The notes under the pieces: model-generated | Database searches by the model: none | What the model saw: only the letters and a program-made list of their open reading frames with translations | Told to the model about the DNA's origin: nothing | Assembly: GCF_040403615.1 (NCBI RefSeq) | Contig: NZ_JBBAKG010000018.1 | Span: forward strand, 15,568-79,567 | Reading direction: 5' to 3' | From: Haliscomenobacter sp040403615 | Lineage (GTDB): Bacteria > Bacteroidota > Bacteroidia > Chitinophagales > Saprospiraceae | Length of the DNA stretch: 64,000 nt | Position numbers and translations under genes: made by a program | Shown here: piece after piece, positions 26,552-34,856 of the stretch | Position numbering within the stretch: position 1 is the first letter of the stretch | Layout of the letters: each line of letters begins with the position of its first letter

Positions 26552-27022
26552 ATGGAAAACACACAAAACCCATCCCATCCTGCCGACGTGCAGTACAATA
26601 AAGTTGTTGAAATGGTACACTGTTATGCTGAATCTGTAGGCCTGGATCGGCACACCGTTTACATTCCAGATAAGGAGTACTGGCTGTGGACCAAAGGCAC
26701 TGCGACCATCCAGACTTTGATCCACAAACTCAACTACGACAACGGTACTCGCCGCGATTTTATCCGCATCCTGTCTCCAGTCATGGAGGTACCGACGACC
26801 AATCAACTGATTGGATTTTACCGCCGACTATTGGAGCTGAACGAAGAGAAATTCGGGATCAAATTCACGCTCATTCCCAATACCACCAAAGTTTGGGCTG
26901 CTTTTGAACGCGACATTAAAGGGATCGACTTCAATGAACTGTCTACGTTCATCAGCGATTTTGAGCATTGGGCAGATACACTGGATGATCAGTTGAAAGA
27001 TCAGTTTCCAGATTTAAATTAA
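26552..27022 (+). CDS. YbjN-like domain protein
   Basis: 156 aa, no signal peptide. The segment GFYRRLLELNEEKFGIKFTL, then FERDIKGIDFNELSTFI and SDFEHWADTLDDQL, follows the YbjN pattern, a fold resembling type III secretion chaperones whose function is not established. Coding strand is supported by sustained protein-like composition. It ends 18 bp before the minus-strand lipoprotein gene, so the two are convergent. Confidence 0.65.
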   Translation: MENTQNPSHPADVQYNKVVEMVHCYAESVGLDRHTVYIPDKEYWLWTKGTATIQTLIHKLNYDNGTRRDFIRILSPVMEVPTTNQLIGFYRRLLELNEEKFGIKFTLIPNTTKVWAAFERDIKGIDFNELSTFISDFEHWADTLDDQLKDQFPDLN

Positions 27023-27040
27023 AAGATAGAAGTGGACAGC

Positions 27041-27379
27041 CTAGCGGATATCCACTTCCATTTTGCCTGTACTGAAGAAATATTCGCAGGAAATGCGGCC
27101 ATCAAACTGCCCCATGCAACTATTGTTTTGTTCGGTTTCTTCGGTCTTTTGGCAGTATGGAAAATCGTAACGAATCTTATCCATGTTNNNNNNNNNNNNN
27201 NNNNNNNNNNNNNNNNNNNNNNNNNNNNNNNNNNNNNNNNNNNNNNNNNNNNNNNNNNNNNNNNNNNNNNNNNNNNNNNNNNNNNNNATGGCCTCAGTGC
27301 CTGAACTGGCCGGATCGCTTCCGCCACATGCAAAAATGATCAAGGACAAGGCGAGCAGATAGAAAACGGTATTGCGCAT
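27041..27379 (-). CDS. Hypothetical lipoprotein, interrupted by a 100-N gap
   Basis: Starts at ATG 27379: MRNTVFYLLALSLIIFACGG, a lipoprotein signal (Cys at 18). After SSGTEA the sequence is lost in N (27188-27287). On the far side MDKIRYDFPYCQKTEETEQ and SCMGQFDGRISCEYFF continue to a stop at 27041. The gap length is a convention, so the true length and frame link are not known. Four cysteines are visible in the C-terminal part. Unlike the other gaps, no overlap is seen in the flanks. Confidence 0.6.
   Translation of the reverse strand: MRNTVFYLLALSLIIFACGGSDPASSGTEAXXXXXXXXXXXXXXXXXXXXXXXXXXXXXXXXXXNMDKIRYDFPYCQKTEETEQNNSCMGQFDGRISCEYFFSTGKMEVDIR
27188..27287. other. Scaffold gap of 100 N without flanking overlap
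   Basis: The left flank ends TATCCATGTT and the right flank begins ATGGCCTCAG, with no shared k-mer. Here sequence is probably truly missing, so the interrupted lipoprotein gene cannot be reconstructed. Confidence 0.8.
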
Positions 27380-27453
27380 AAGATGGTAATTTTTTTGAAA
27401 CACAAGAGTACGAAAACTCTTGAAGGAACGGAAACAAAGCAAACCCCGGTTTT

Positions 27454-29829
27454 TTATTCCCTTAAAATCCGCGCTCCGAATACCCTTCCAGCCGTTTTTC
27501 CATGGTTTGCTTCTACGCGCACGGTGACTTTGTCTCCTGTAGTCAACAAACCGGCGGGAATGGGGTATTCCCGATCGTAAAAACGCCCGGATTGGCCGCC
27601 TTGCAAGGTTTCGGTCAGCAACAATTGCCCATTGATCAGGATGTCGAAGATGCGGTCTTTGTCGTCGCCGATGTACGTAAACAGCAAGCGGTTGTTGGTT
27701 CCGGGTTGAATTTTCATTTCAAAGGCAAAATGATGTCCGGTGCGTGCTTCTCGGCCATTTACGCCCAATGCGTCGCTGACGTAAGACCGTTCTGTGGCTT
27801 CCAATTTGTGGTCGCGTTCGGGTTGCATTTCACCAATGCGGAAATAATCTAGGGTTTGCGCTTCGATCACCTGTTTGCGCTTCTTCTCCGCTTCGTATTC
27901 GGCCTGACGGGCAGTCCACTGCTCGGGGCTGAAATAATCCCAGTACACGCTGTAGTATTCTTTGTTGCTTTGGTAAAATGGAATCAATTGCGGCGCCTGA
28001 GGCTGGGCTGCTTCAGGACTGATCTGAAATTTGAGGGTTGACGCTGCTACCCGTTGCACCAATTGATCGGCCTGGCGATTCGCACTCAGCAATACTGGTG
28101 TGCCATAAATAGGATCGGGCATCTTATTTCCCAATTGGCCGGCCAACACCAGGGGGCCATACAAAAAGGCGATGCGGTTGGGGTTGTCCGGCATGCTTTC
28201 GGTGTAAAGGTGCATGGGCATGTCCAGCTCCAGTTTATCGCCGTTTTTCCAACTGCGGCTGAGGGTGTAATACCCATTTGCGCCAGCAGTGGCTTGAACA
28301 GGTTTGCCGTTGACTTTGAGTTGCCACTCCCCTTTCAGCCACCAGGGGCGACGTAAGTTGAGGCTTAGTTTTTGGCTTTTGGCGCTGGCAAAACTCAATA
28401 CCACTTTACCATTTTGCGGATAAGCAGTCTCCTGTCGAATGGTCAATCCGCGCTCCTTCCAGTTCAAAGTGGAAGGAATAAAGAGGTTAAGGTACAGGCT
28501 ATTGCCGTCCTGGCTGCGGTAATAAATGCTCTCGGTGTACTTGACGTGGTTTTCCATCCCGCTCCCCACACAACAAGTGAAGGTTTTGAATTCATCGCTG
28601 AATTCTTTTTTGCTGCCCATGCGCAGCGGGACAAAATAGGTCATCATCCCGGACTCAGGGTTTTGCGAAGCCAAAATATGGTTGTACAAAGCCCGTTCGT
28701 AATAATCGGCCAATTCTGCGCTCGGCTGCCAGCAAAACAAATGCCGGGTCAGCTTGAGCATGTTGTAGGTATTGCAGGTTTCGCAGGTATTGTCGCTCAG
28801 GCGGTCATTGAGTTTGTCGGCATCGCCGCAGTATTCATAGTTGCTGTTCCCGCCAATCACGTAGCTGTGGTGGTGCACCATGGTTTGCCAAAAGAAAGAG
28901 GCAATGGTTTGATCCCGGGTATTGCCCGTCAATTCATACTGGCGGGCGCTGCCAATGGCTTTGGGTACATTGGTATTGGAATGTTTACCGGGCAGAGGGT
29001 CAATTTTTTTGGAAAGTGGCTCCATCACAAAATCATCGAAGAACTTGTAGGACAAGTCGAGGTATTTCTTTTCGCCTGTGAAAGCGTACACATTGGCCAG
29101 GATTTCGTTCATGCCACCGTATTCGCATTTGAGCATTTTCTGGCGCTGGGTATCGTTGAGTTTGTTGACGATGCTCCCAGTCCAGTCCGACATGCCTTTG
29201 AGCACTTGCAGGGCTTGATCGTTGTGGGTATACAGGTAGGCATCGGCGAGGCCAGCCATGACTTTGTGTACGGTGTACCAGGGCGACCAACCGCCATTGA
29301 GGTCAAATCCCGAAGAACGGATGTCGCCACGGGTAACCTGGGCAAAGATGCTGTCTTCCTTGGGAATGGCACCTACATAGCCACTTTTCCGTGCGGCCTG
29401 GCAACGCGCCAGTTCCTGTACCATGTAGTTTACACGGTCGCGAAATTTTTCATCCTTGCTGCCCGCATACATCAGGGCACAGGCAGAGAGGTAATGGCCA
29501 AGGGTATGACCTGAAAGGCCATCGCTTTCCCAGCCGCCGTACACTTCTCCTTTGGTGGACAAACCCGCATTGGCATAAAAGCGGTGCAAAAGCCGATCAG
29601 GTTCAATTTTCAATAAATAGGCAGCGTCTTTTTCCATCGCGTTGAAGAACGGGCTGCCTGGAAGGAGACGCAAATCTTCCAGGGGGAATGCATAAGCTTG
29701 AAATGGGGTGACTGGGCTTATTTTTACTTTGGGATCAGACCCAGCAGGTACATAAGATTGGGCAAAAAGACTTTGCCCTACACTCAATAGGCAAAGGAAT
29801 AGCCAAAAAGGAAGGTGTGCGCTTTTCAT
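27454..29829 (-). CDS. Glycoside hydrolase family 127 (beta-L-arabinofuranosidase-like), secreted
   Basis: 791 aa, signal peptide MKSAHLPFWLFLCLLSVGQ. The catalytic (alpha/alpha)6 domain is about 40-560, with CETCNTYNML and TFTCCVGSGMENH, which carry the Glu and Cys residues that bind zinc and act in catalysis in HypBA1-type enzymes. The C-terminal 130 residues (HKLEATERSYVSDA through VEANHGKTAG) resemble DUF6805, a beta-sandwich found after this catalytic domain. It cleaves arabinofuranosyl ends of plant glycans or glycoproteins. It is 104 bp downstream of the rhamnose mutarotase gene on the same strand. Confidence 0.88.
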   Translation of the reverse strand: MKSAHLPFWLFLCLLSVGQSLFAQSYVPAGSDPKVKISPVTPFQAYAFPLEDLRLLPGSPFFNAMEKDAAYLLKIEPDRLLHRFYANAGLSTKGEVYGGWESDGLSGHTLGHYLSACALMYAGSKDEKFRDRVNYMVQELARCQAARKSGYVGAIPKEDSIFAQVTRGDIRSSGFDLNGGWSPWYTVHKVMAGLADAYLYTHNDQALQVLKGMSDWTGSIVNKLNDTQRQKMLKCEYGGMNEILANVYAFTGEKKYLDLSYKFFDDFVMEPLSKKIDPLPGKHSNTNVPKAIGSARQYELTGNTRDQTIASFFWQTMVHHHSYVIGGNSNYEYCGDADKLNDRLSDNTCETCNTYNMLKLTRHLFCWQPSAELADYYERALYNHILASQNPESGMMTYFVPLRMGSKKEFSDEFKTFTCCVGSGMENHVKYTESIYYRSQDGNSLYLNLFIPSTLNWKERGLTIRQETAYPQNGKVVLSFASAKSQKLSLNLRRPWWLKGEWQLKVNGKPVQATAGANGYYTLSRSWKNGDKLELDMPMHLYTESMPDNPNRIAFLYGPLVLAGQLGNKMPDPIYGTPVLLSANRQADQLVQRVAASTLKFQISPEAAQPQAPQLIPFYQSNKEYYSVYWDYFSPEQWTARQAEYEAEKKRKQVIEAQTLDYFRIGEMQPERDHKLEATERSYVSDALGVNGREARTGHHFAFEMKIQPGTNNRLLFTYIGDDKDRIFDILINGQLLLTETLQGGQSGRFYDREYPIPAGLLTTGDKVTVRVEANHGKTAGRVFGARILRE

Positions 29830-29933
29830 ATTTGCGATGGTTTGATCGGAAAGTTAGCAAAAAGATATAATTGTTCAAATCACATTTTAAATTCTAACTA
29901 GAGAGGTATTGATTTGAACAAAAATCCTCCTTG

Positions 29934-30257
29934 CTACCCAAACCGGAAAACCCTTTCCAAAGACATGACCACTGGAGAATTGTCTGGATTTACCTCCATG
30001 ATGTCGGCCATGTAATCCCACCATTCGCGCATAATGGGCAAGCCTGGCAAAAGGTCAACCTGGTGGTCAATCCTCCGTTTTTGATAGGCATACAAGTGGC
30101 CACTTTCCCGTTCCAAATAAATTTGATAATCCAGAATTCCCGCTTCGCTGAGGGCGGCGCAAAGGGCTGGCCAAATCTCGTCATGCCGACGCTGGTATTC
30201 TGCTTCGTGGCCGGGTTTGAGGTAGAGGAGAAAGGCGATTTCTTCGGTGTGTTGCAT
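29934..30257 (-). CDS. rhaM: L-rhamnose mutarotase
   Basis: 107 aa, usual size. Matches the family in the order AFLLYLKPGHEAEYQRRHDE, IWPALCAAL, GILDYQIYLERESGHLYAY and MREWWDYMADIM. The enzyme interconverts alpha and beta anomers of L-rhamnose in the cytoplasm before isomerase RhaA. No other rhamnose genes are in the window. Placement upstream of a GH127 gene suggests a role in plant-derived deoxy- or pentose sugars. Confidence 0.9.
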   Translation of the reverse strand: MQHTEEIAFLLYLKPGHEAEYQRRHDEIWPALCAALSEAGILDYQIYLERESGHLYAYQKRRIDHQVDLLPGLPIMREWWDYMADIMEVNPDNSPVVMSLERVFRFG

Positions 30258-30339
30258 GGTGGATATAGGTTGGTGTTTATTGCCTTAAAAAAGCACAGGA
30301 TGAACCAACTTGCGTTGATCCATCCTGTGTGGCTTTTAC

Positions 30340-30397
30340 CCACGACTGAAGTCGTGGTGTAGAACGGTATGTGACCTCCCACGACTGAAGTCGTGGG
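30340..30397. repeat. Two copies of the hairpin CCACGAC-TGAA-GTCGTGG
   Basis: Perfect inverted repeats at 30340-30357 and 30378-30397 (the second with 8-bp arms) around the same TGAA loop. They lie between rhaM and the end of rpoC, next to a third hairpin. Likely a dispersed palindromic word that can also terminate transcription. Confidence 0.6.
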
Positions 30398-30406
30398 TTG
30401 GCGAGG

Positions 30407-30435
30407 GTAGGGACAACCGCAAGGGTTGTCTCTAC
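30407..30435. terminator. Hairpin immediately after the rpoC stop
   Basis: GTAGGGACAACC (30407-30418) pairs with 30424-30435 at 11 of 12 positions around a 5-nt loop. The right arm ends in the rpoC stop codon itself. The same GGGACAACC word occurs at the nusG stop. It would end the rpoBC transcript. Confidence 0.6.
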
Positions 30436-33400
30436 TAATCTTCGTCTTCCATGTCGTCGAACTGGTGGTAACGAGACTCCAGTTCTGCGGCGCGGTCTTT
30501 GTGCGTTACGATCAAATTGTCGAACTTGCGTTGGCCAGTACCGGCAGGGATGCGTTTTCCAACGATAACGTTTTCTTTCAAGCCCATCAGGTTGTCGGTT
30601 TTCGCGCCAATGGCAGCGGTGCTCAACACCTTGGTGGTTTCCTGGAAAGAGGCAGCTGAAATCCAGCTGTTGGTACCCAAGGAGGCCTTGGTGATCCCCA
30701 ACAATTGAGGGCTGGAAGTAGCAGCTACGGCATCGCGGTATTCTAACGGTTGGCGGTCGTTGCGCTTGAGGAAAGAGTTTTCTTCCCGGATTTGGCGCAA
30801 GGTTACCAATTGGCCTGGCTTTAAGCGGTTGGATTCCCCGGCTTCAACTACGATCTTTTTGTCAAAGATCCAGTCGTTTTGTACCAGGAATTCCATCTTG
30901 TCTACGGTTTCGCTTTCCAGGAAGCTGGTATCGCCTGGATCTTCGATCAACACGCGGCGCATCATCTGGCGTACAATTACCTCGATGTGCTTGTTGTTGA
31001 TGGTGATACCCTGAGAGCGGTAAACTTCCTGTACTCCGTTGACCAGGTACTGCTGTACGGCAAATGGCCCTTTGATCGCCAAGATGTCGCGTGGCGCAAT
31101 GGTACCATCGGAGAGCGGAGTACCCGCGCGCACGAAGTCACCATCTTGTACCAGGATGTGCTTGCTCAAGCCGATCAGGTATTTTCTGATCTGGCCGTCT
31201 TTAGCAGTTACCGAAATTTCGCGGTTGCCACGTTTGATCTTGCCGAAGTTTACAACCCCGTCAATTTCCGACACGATGGCCGGGTTGGAAGGGTTACGGG
31301 CTTCAAACAACTCAGTTACCCGAGGCAGACCACCCGTGATATCCTGGATCTTACCCAGTTTACGCGGGATCTTGGCAATTTTATCCCCTGCAGCAATCGT
31401 GATGCCATCTTCAATGGAGATGTACGATCCTACGGGCAAAGTATACGTTTTGAGTTCAACCCCGTCAGGGCTCATGATGAAGATCACCGGAATTTTCCGC
31501 TTGTTCTTGCTTTCAATGATTACCTTTTCAGAGTATCCAGTTTGTTCGTCACGTTCAATCCGGAAGGTAACGCCGTCTTCAATCGAGTCGAATTTGGCAA
31601 TACCAGAGAATTCAGAAATGATGACCGCGTTGAACGGATCCCAGCTACAAATCAGTTGCCCTTTGGCAATGGTTTGGCCTTCGTTTACCATCAAAGAAGA
31701 ACCATAAGGTACGTGCATGGTAACGAACTGCTTGCCCGTTTCAACATCTACGAGGCGAATTTCACCTGTACGAGACAGTACCACTCTTCCTCCATTTTCG
31801 TCAGCATCTTCGGTCAGTTTGATGCCGTCAAATTCAACTTTACCATTGAATTTGGAAACGATCTCAGATTCGGTTTTTGACAACGATGCCGTACCCCCGG
31901 TGTGGAACGTACGCAGTGTCAACTGAGTACCCGGTTCACCAATGGACTGAGCAGCAATGATGCCCACTGCGTCTCCTTCTTCGGCAATGCGGCCAATCGC
32001 CAGGTTCTTACCATAACATTTGGCGCAAACCCCACGCTTGGATTCGCAGGTCAGTACAGAACGAATGGTTACCGTTTCTACTCCAATTTCTTCGATGAAT
32101 TCGGCATTCTTCGCATCGATGTAATCTCCTGCAGTGAGGATCAGTTCATCGGTGATTGGATTGATGATATCGTGCAAAGTATAGCGACCTTCGATACGAG
32201 ATACGAGCGGTTCGATTACTTTGTCGTTGTCTTTCAAGGCAGTTGTTTCCAACCCTCGCAAGGTGCTACAGTCTTCTTCGAGGATGATCACATCCTGAGC
32301 AACGTCCACCAAACGACGAGTCAAGTAACCTGCGTCGGCTGTTTTAAGGGCAGTATCCGCCAAACCTTTGCGCGCACCGTGCGTAGAGATGAAGTATTCC
32401 AAAACCGACAAGCCGTCCACAAAGTTGGACAAGATGGGGTTTTCGATAACGGCACCTCCCGTGTCACCAGATTTCCTTGGCTTGGCCATCAAGCCCCGCA
32501 AACCGCACAACTGTTTGATCTGCTGCTTGGAACCCCGCGCACCAGAGTCGAGCATCATGAATACGGAGTTGAAGCCTTGCTTGTGGCTGGCCAACTCTTT
32601 CATGAGCGTATCGGTGATGCGGTTGTCCGCGTATGTCCAGCGGTCGATGATCTGGTTGTATCGTTCGTTGTTGGTGATCAAACCCATGTTGTAGTTGTCC
32701 CACACTTCGTCCACTTCGCCCTGAGCTTCTTCCAACGCATCCTGTTTGATGGAAGGAATAATCAGGTCTCCCAGGTTGAAGGACAAACCACCCCGGAAAG
32801 CCCAGGTAAAGCCCATCTCCTTGATTTCATCCAGGAAGTCGGCAGTGACTGCAAAATCCGTCAGTTCGATTACCTCACCAATTACGGTTTTGAGGTTTTT
32901 CTTGGTCATCAAGCTGTTCTGGAAGGGAACACCTTCAGGCATTACCTCGTTGAACAAGACCCGACCCACCGTAGTATCAATCAAGCGCATGATTTTCTTT
33001 CCGTCTTCCGTAACAGGAATCCGTACTTTGATCTTGGCGTGTAGGTCAACTTTACCTTCGTTGAGGGCAATGATTACCTCTTCAGAAGAGTAAAATTTCA
33101 TGCCTTCTCCTTTCACGATTACATCGCCCAAAGTTCGTTTTTCCTTGGTGATATAGTACAAACCCAATACCATGTCCTGTGAAGGCAGGGTAATTGGCGT
33201 ACCGTTTTGAGGGTTGAGCATGTTGTGCGGCGCCAACATCAACATTTGGGCTTCCAAAATGGCGGACTGGCTCAATGGCACGTGTACGGCCATCTGGTCA
33301 CCGTCAAAGTCGGCGTTGAAGGAGCTACAAACCAAAGGGTGCAACTGAATCGCCTTACCTTCTACCAAACGTGGCTGGAATGCCTGGATAGACAAACGGT

Positions 33401-34733
33401 GCAACGTTGGAGCCCGGTTGAGGAGAACAGGGTGTCCCTTGAGGATATTTTCGAGGATTTCCCAGATTACTGGATCCTTGCGGTCTACAAGTTTCTTGGC
33501 TGATTTTACCGTCTTCACGATGCCGCGCTCGATGAGCTTACGGATTATGAAGGGTTTGAACAGCTCGGCAGCCATACCTTTTGGCAAACCACATTCGTGG
33601 AGTTTCTGGGTAGGCCCTACTACGATTACAGAACGACCAGAGTAATCGACGCGCTTACCCAACAAGTTTTGACGGAAACGGCCTTGTTTGCCTTTGAGGA
33701 TGTCACTCAATGACTTGAGTGGGCGTCCACCTTCCGCTTTAACCGCGTTGGATTTACGAGAGTTGTCAAACAAAGAGTCGACCGCTTCTTGCAACATCCG
33801 CTTTTCGTTGCGCAAGATGACTTCTGGCGCTTTGATTTCCAACAAACGCTTCAAACGGTTGTTGCGAATGATTACGCGGCGATAAAGGTCGTTCAAATCC
33901 GAGCTTGCAAAACGACCGCCATCCAATGGCACCAAAGGGCGCAATTCTGGTGGAATTACCGGCAAGTATTGGATAACTGTCCATTCTGGACGGTTTTCCA
34001 TACGGGTTTGTCCATCGCGGAACGCTTCTACTACGCGCAAACGCTTCAGTGCTTCCGACTTCCGTTGTTGAGACGTTTCGTTGGCAGCCTGGTGGCGTAG
34101 GTCGTAAGACAATTGATCCAGCTCCAGACGGTTGAGCATATCCCGAACCGCTTCAGCACCCATGCGGGCGATGAATTTATTTGGATCGGTATCTTCCAGC
34201 AACTGGTTTTCTGCGGGCAGAGATTCCAGGTGTTCGAGGTATTCTTCTTCAGTCAAGAGGTCATTGTTGCCTACGCCTTCATTGCCTTTAATCCCTGGTT
34301 GGATTACGACATAGCGTTCGTAGTAAACAATTGATTCCAGTTTCTTTGAAGACAACCCGAGCAAGTAACCGATTTTATTAGGAAGCGATTTGAAGAACCA
34401 AATGTGCACCACCGGCACCACGAGCTTGATGTGGCCCATGCGCTCGCGGCGAACTTTCTTTTCCGTTACTTCAACCCCACAGCGGTCGCACACGATACCC
34501 TTGTAACGGATACGCTTGTACTTGCCGCAATAGCATTCATAATCTTTGACAGGTCCAAAGATGCGCTCACAGAAAAGACCATCCCGCTCCGGCTTATAAG
34601 AACGGTAGTTGATGGTTTCCGGCTTGAGCACTTCACCATAGGAACGCTCCAGAATTTCATCGGGAGAGGACAAGCTGATGGTGATGCTGTCAAAGTTCTG
34701 ATTTTGAATATTACCTTTCTTTTTGAATGGCAT
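30435..34733 (-). CDS. rpoC: DNA-directed RNA polymerase beta' subunit
   Basis: 1432 aa from ATG at 34733 (MPFKKKGNIQNQNFDSITIS); the extension to 34790 enters the hairpin spacer, so it is rejected. The N-terminal zinc ribbon CYCGKYKRIRYKGIVCDRCG is present, and the active-site NADFDGDQM carries the three magnesium-binding Asp residues D475, D477 and D479. The second zinc site (CESKRGVCAKCYG) and bridge helix/trigger loop (GEPGTQLTLRTFHTGG) follow. It is the last gene of the operon, 123 nt after rpoB. Confidence 0.98.
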   Translation of the reverse strand: MPFKKKGNIQNQNFDSITISLSSPDEILERSYGEVLKPETINYRSYKPERDGLFCERIFGPVKDYECYCGKYKRIRYKGIVCDRCGVEVTEKKVRRERMGHIKLVVPVVHIWFFKSLPNKIGYLLGLSSKKLESIVYYERYVVIQPGIKGNEGVGNNDLLTEEEYLEHLESLPAENQLLEDTDPNKFIARMGAEAVRDMLNRLELDQLSYDLRHQAANETSQQRKSEALKRLRVVEAFRDGQTRMENRPEWTVIQYLPVIPPELRPLVPLDGGRFASSDLNDLYRRVIIRNNRLKRLLEIKAPEVILRNEKRMLQEAVDSLFDNSRKSNAVKAEGGRPLKSLSDILKGKQGRFRQNLLGKRVDYSGRSVIVVGPTQKLHECGLPKGMAAELFKPFIIRKLIERGIVKTVKSAKKLVDRKDPVIWEILENILKGHPVLLNRAPTLHRLSIQAFQPRLVEGKAIQLHPLVCSSFNADFDGDQMAVHVPLSQSAILEAQMLMLAPHNMLNPQNGTPITLPSQDMVLGLYYITKEKRTLGDVIVKGEGMKFYSSEEVIIALNEGKVDLHAKIKVRIPVTEDGKKIMRLIDTTVGRVLFNEVMPEGVPFQNSLMTKKNLKTVIGEVIELTDFAVTADFLDEIKEMGFTWAFRGGLSFNLGDLIIPSIKQDALEEAQGEVDEVWDNYNMGLITNNERYNQIIDRWTYADNRITDTLMKELASHKQGFNSVFMMLDSGARGSKQQIKQLCGLRGLMAKPRKSGDTGGAVIENPILSNFVDGLSVLEYFISTHGARKGLADTALKTADAGYLTRRLVDVAQDVIILEEDCSTLRGLETTALKDNDKVIEPLVSRIEGRYTLHDIINPITDELILTAGDYIDAKNAEFIEEIGVETVTIRSVLTCESKRGVCAKCYGKNLAIGRIAEEGDAVGIIAAQSIGEPGTQLTLRTFHTGGTASLSKTESEIVSKFNGKVEFDGIKLTEDADENGGRVVLSRTGEIRLVDVETGKQFVTMHVPYGSSLMVNEGQTIAKGQLICSWDPFNAVIISEFSGIAKFDSIEDGVTFRIERDEQTGYSEKVIIESKNKRKIPVIFIMSPDGVELKTYTLPVGSYISIEDGITIAAGDKIAKIPRKLGKIQDITGGLPRVTELFEARNPSNPAIVSEIDGVVNFGKIKRGNREISVTAKDGQIRKYLIGLSKHILVQDGDFVRAGTPLSDGTIAPRDILAIKGPFAVQQYLVNGVQEVYRSQGITINNKHIEVIVRQMMRRVLIEDPGDTSFLESETVDKMEFLVQNDWIFDKKIVVEAGESNRLKPGQLVTLRQIREENSFLKRNDRQPLEYRDAVAATSSPQLLGITKASLGTNSWISAASFQETTKVLSTAAIGAKTDNLMGLKENVIVGKRIPAGTGQRKFDNLIVTHKDRAAELESRYHQFDDMEDED

Positions 34734-34764
34734 TCTTCTTAAAGTTTTGGAGTTTTGGGTTTTG

Positions 34765-34830
34765 GGTTCATCGGTCACCGAAGTGATCACTTCGGCTTCG
34801 CTCAGTGACCATTTCGGTGGCCGATAAACC
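34765..34830. repeat. 27-bp imperfect stem-loop in the rpoB-rpoC spacer
   Basis: Arms 34765-34791 and 34804-34830 pair at 23 of 27 positions; in the minus-strand RNA two of the four mismatches become G-U pairs. The 12-nt loop contains TTCGGCTTCG. It occupies most of the spacer between rpoB and rpoC. It is a candidate RNA-processing site or an inserted palindrome. Confidence 0.7.
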
Positions 34831-34856
34831 TAAAACTTGCCAACCCTAAAGGTGGT

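Noticed and set aside
27188..27287. Overlap artefact at the third gap
   Set aside because: The flanks share no sequence, so it is treated as a real gap.
28372..29514. Plus-strand ORF of 380 aa opposite the GH127 gene
   Set aside because: Antisense shadow, as are the long frames opposite rpoB and rpoC.
30340..30397. CRISPR repeats
   Set aside because: Only two copies of a self-complementary word without unique spacers.
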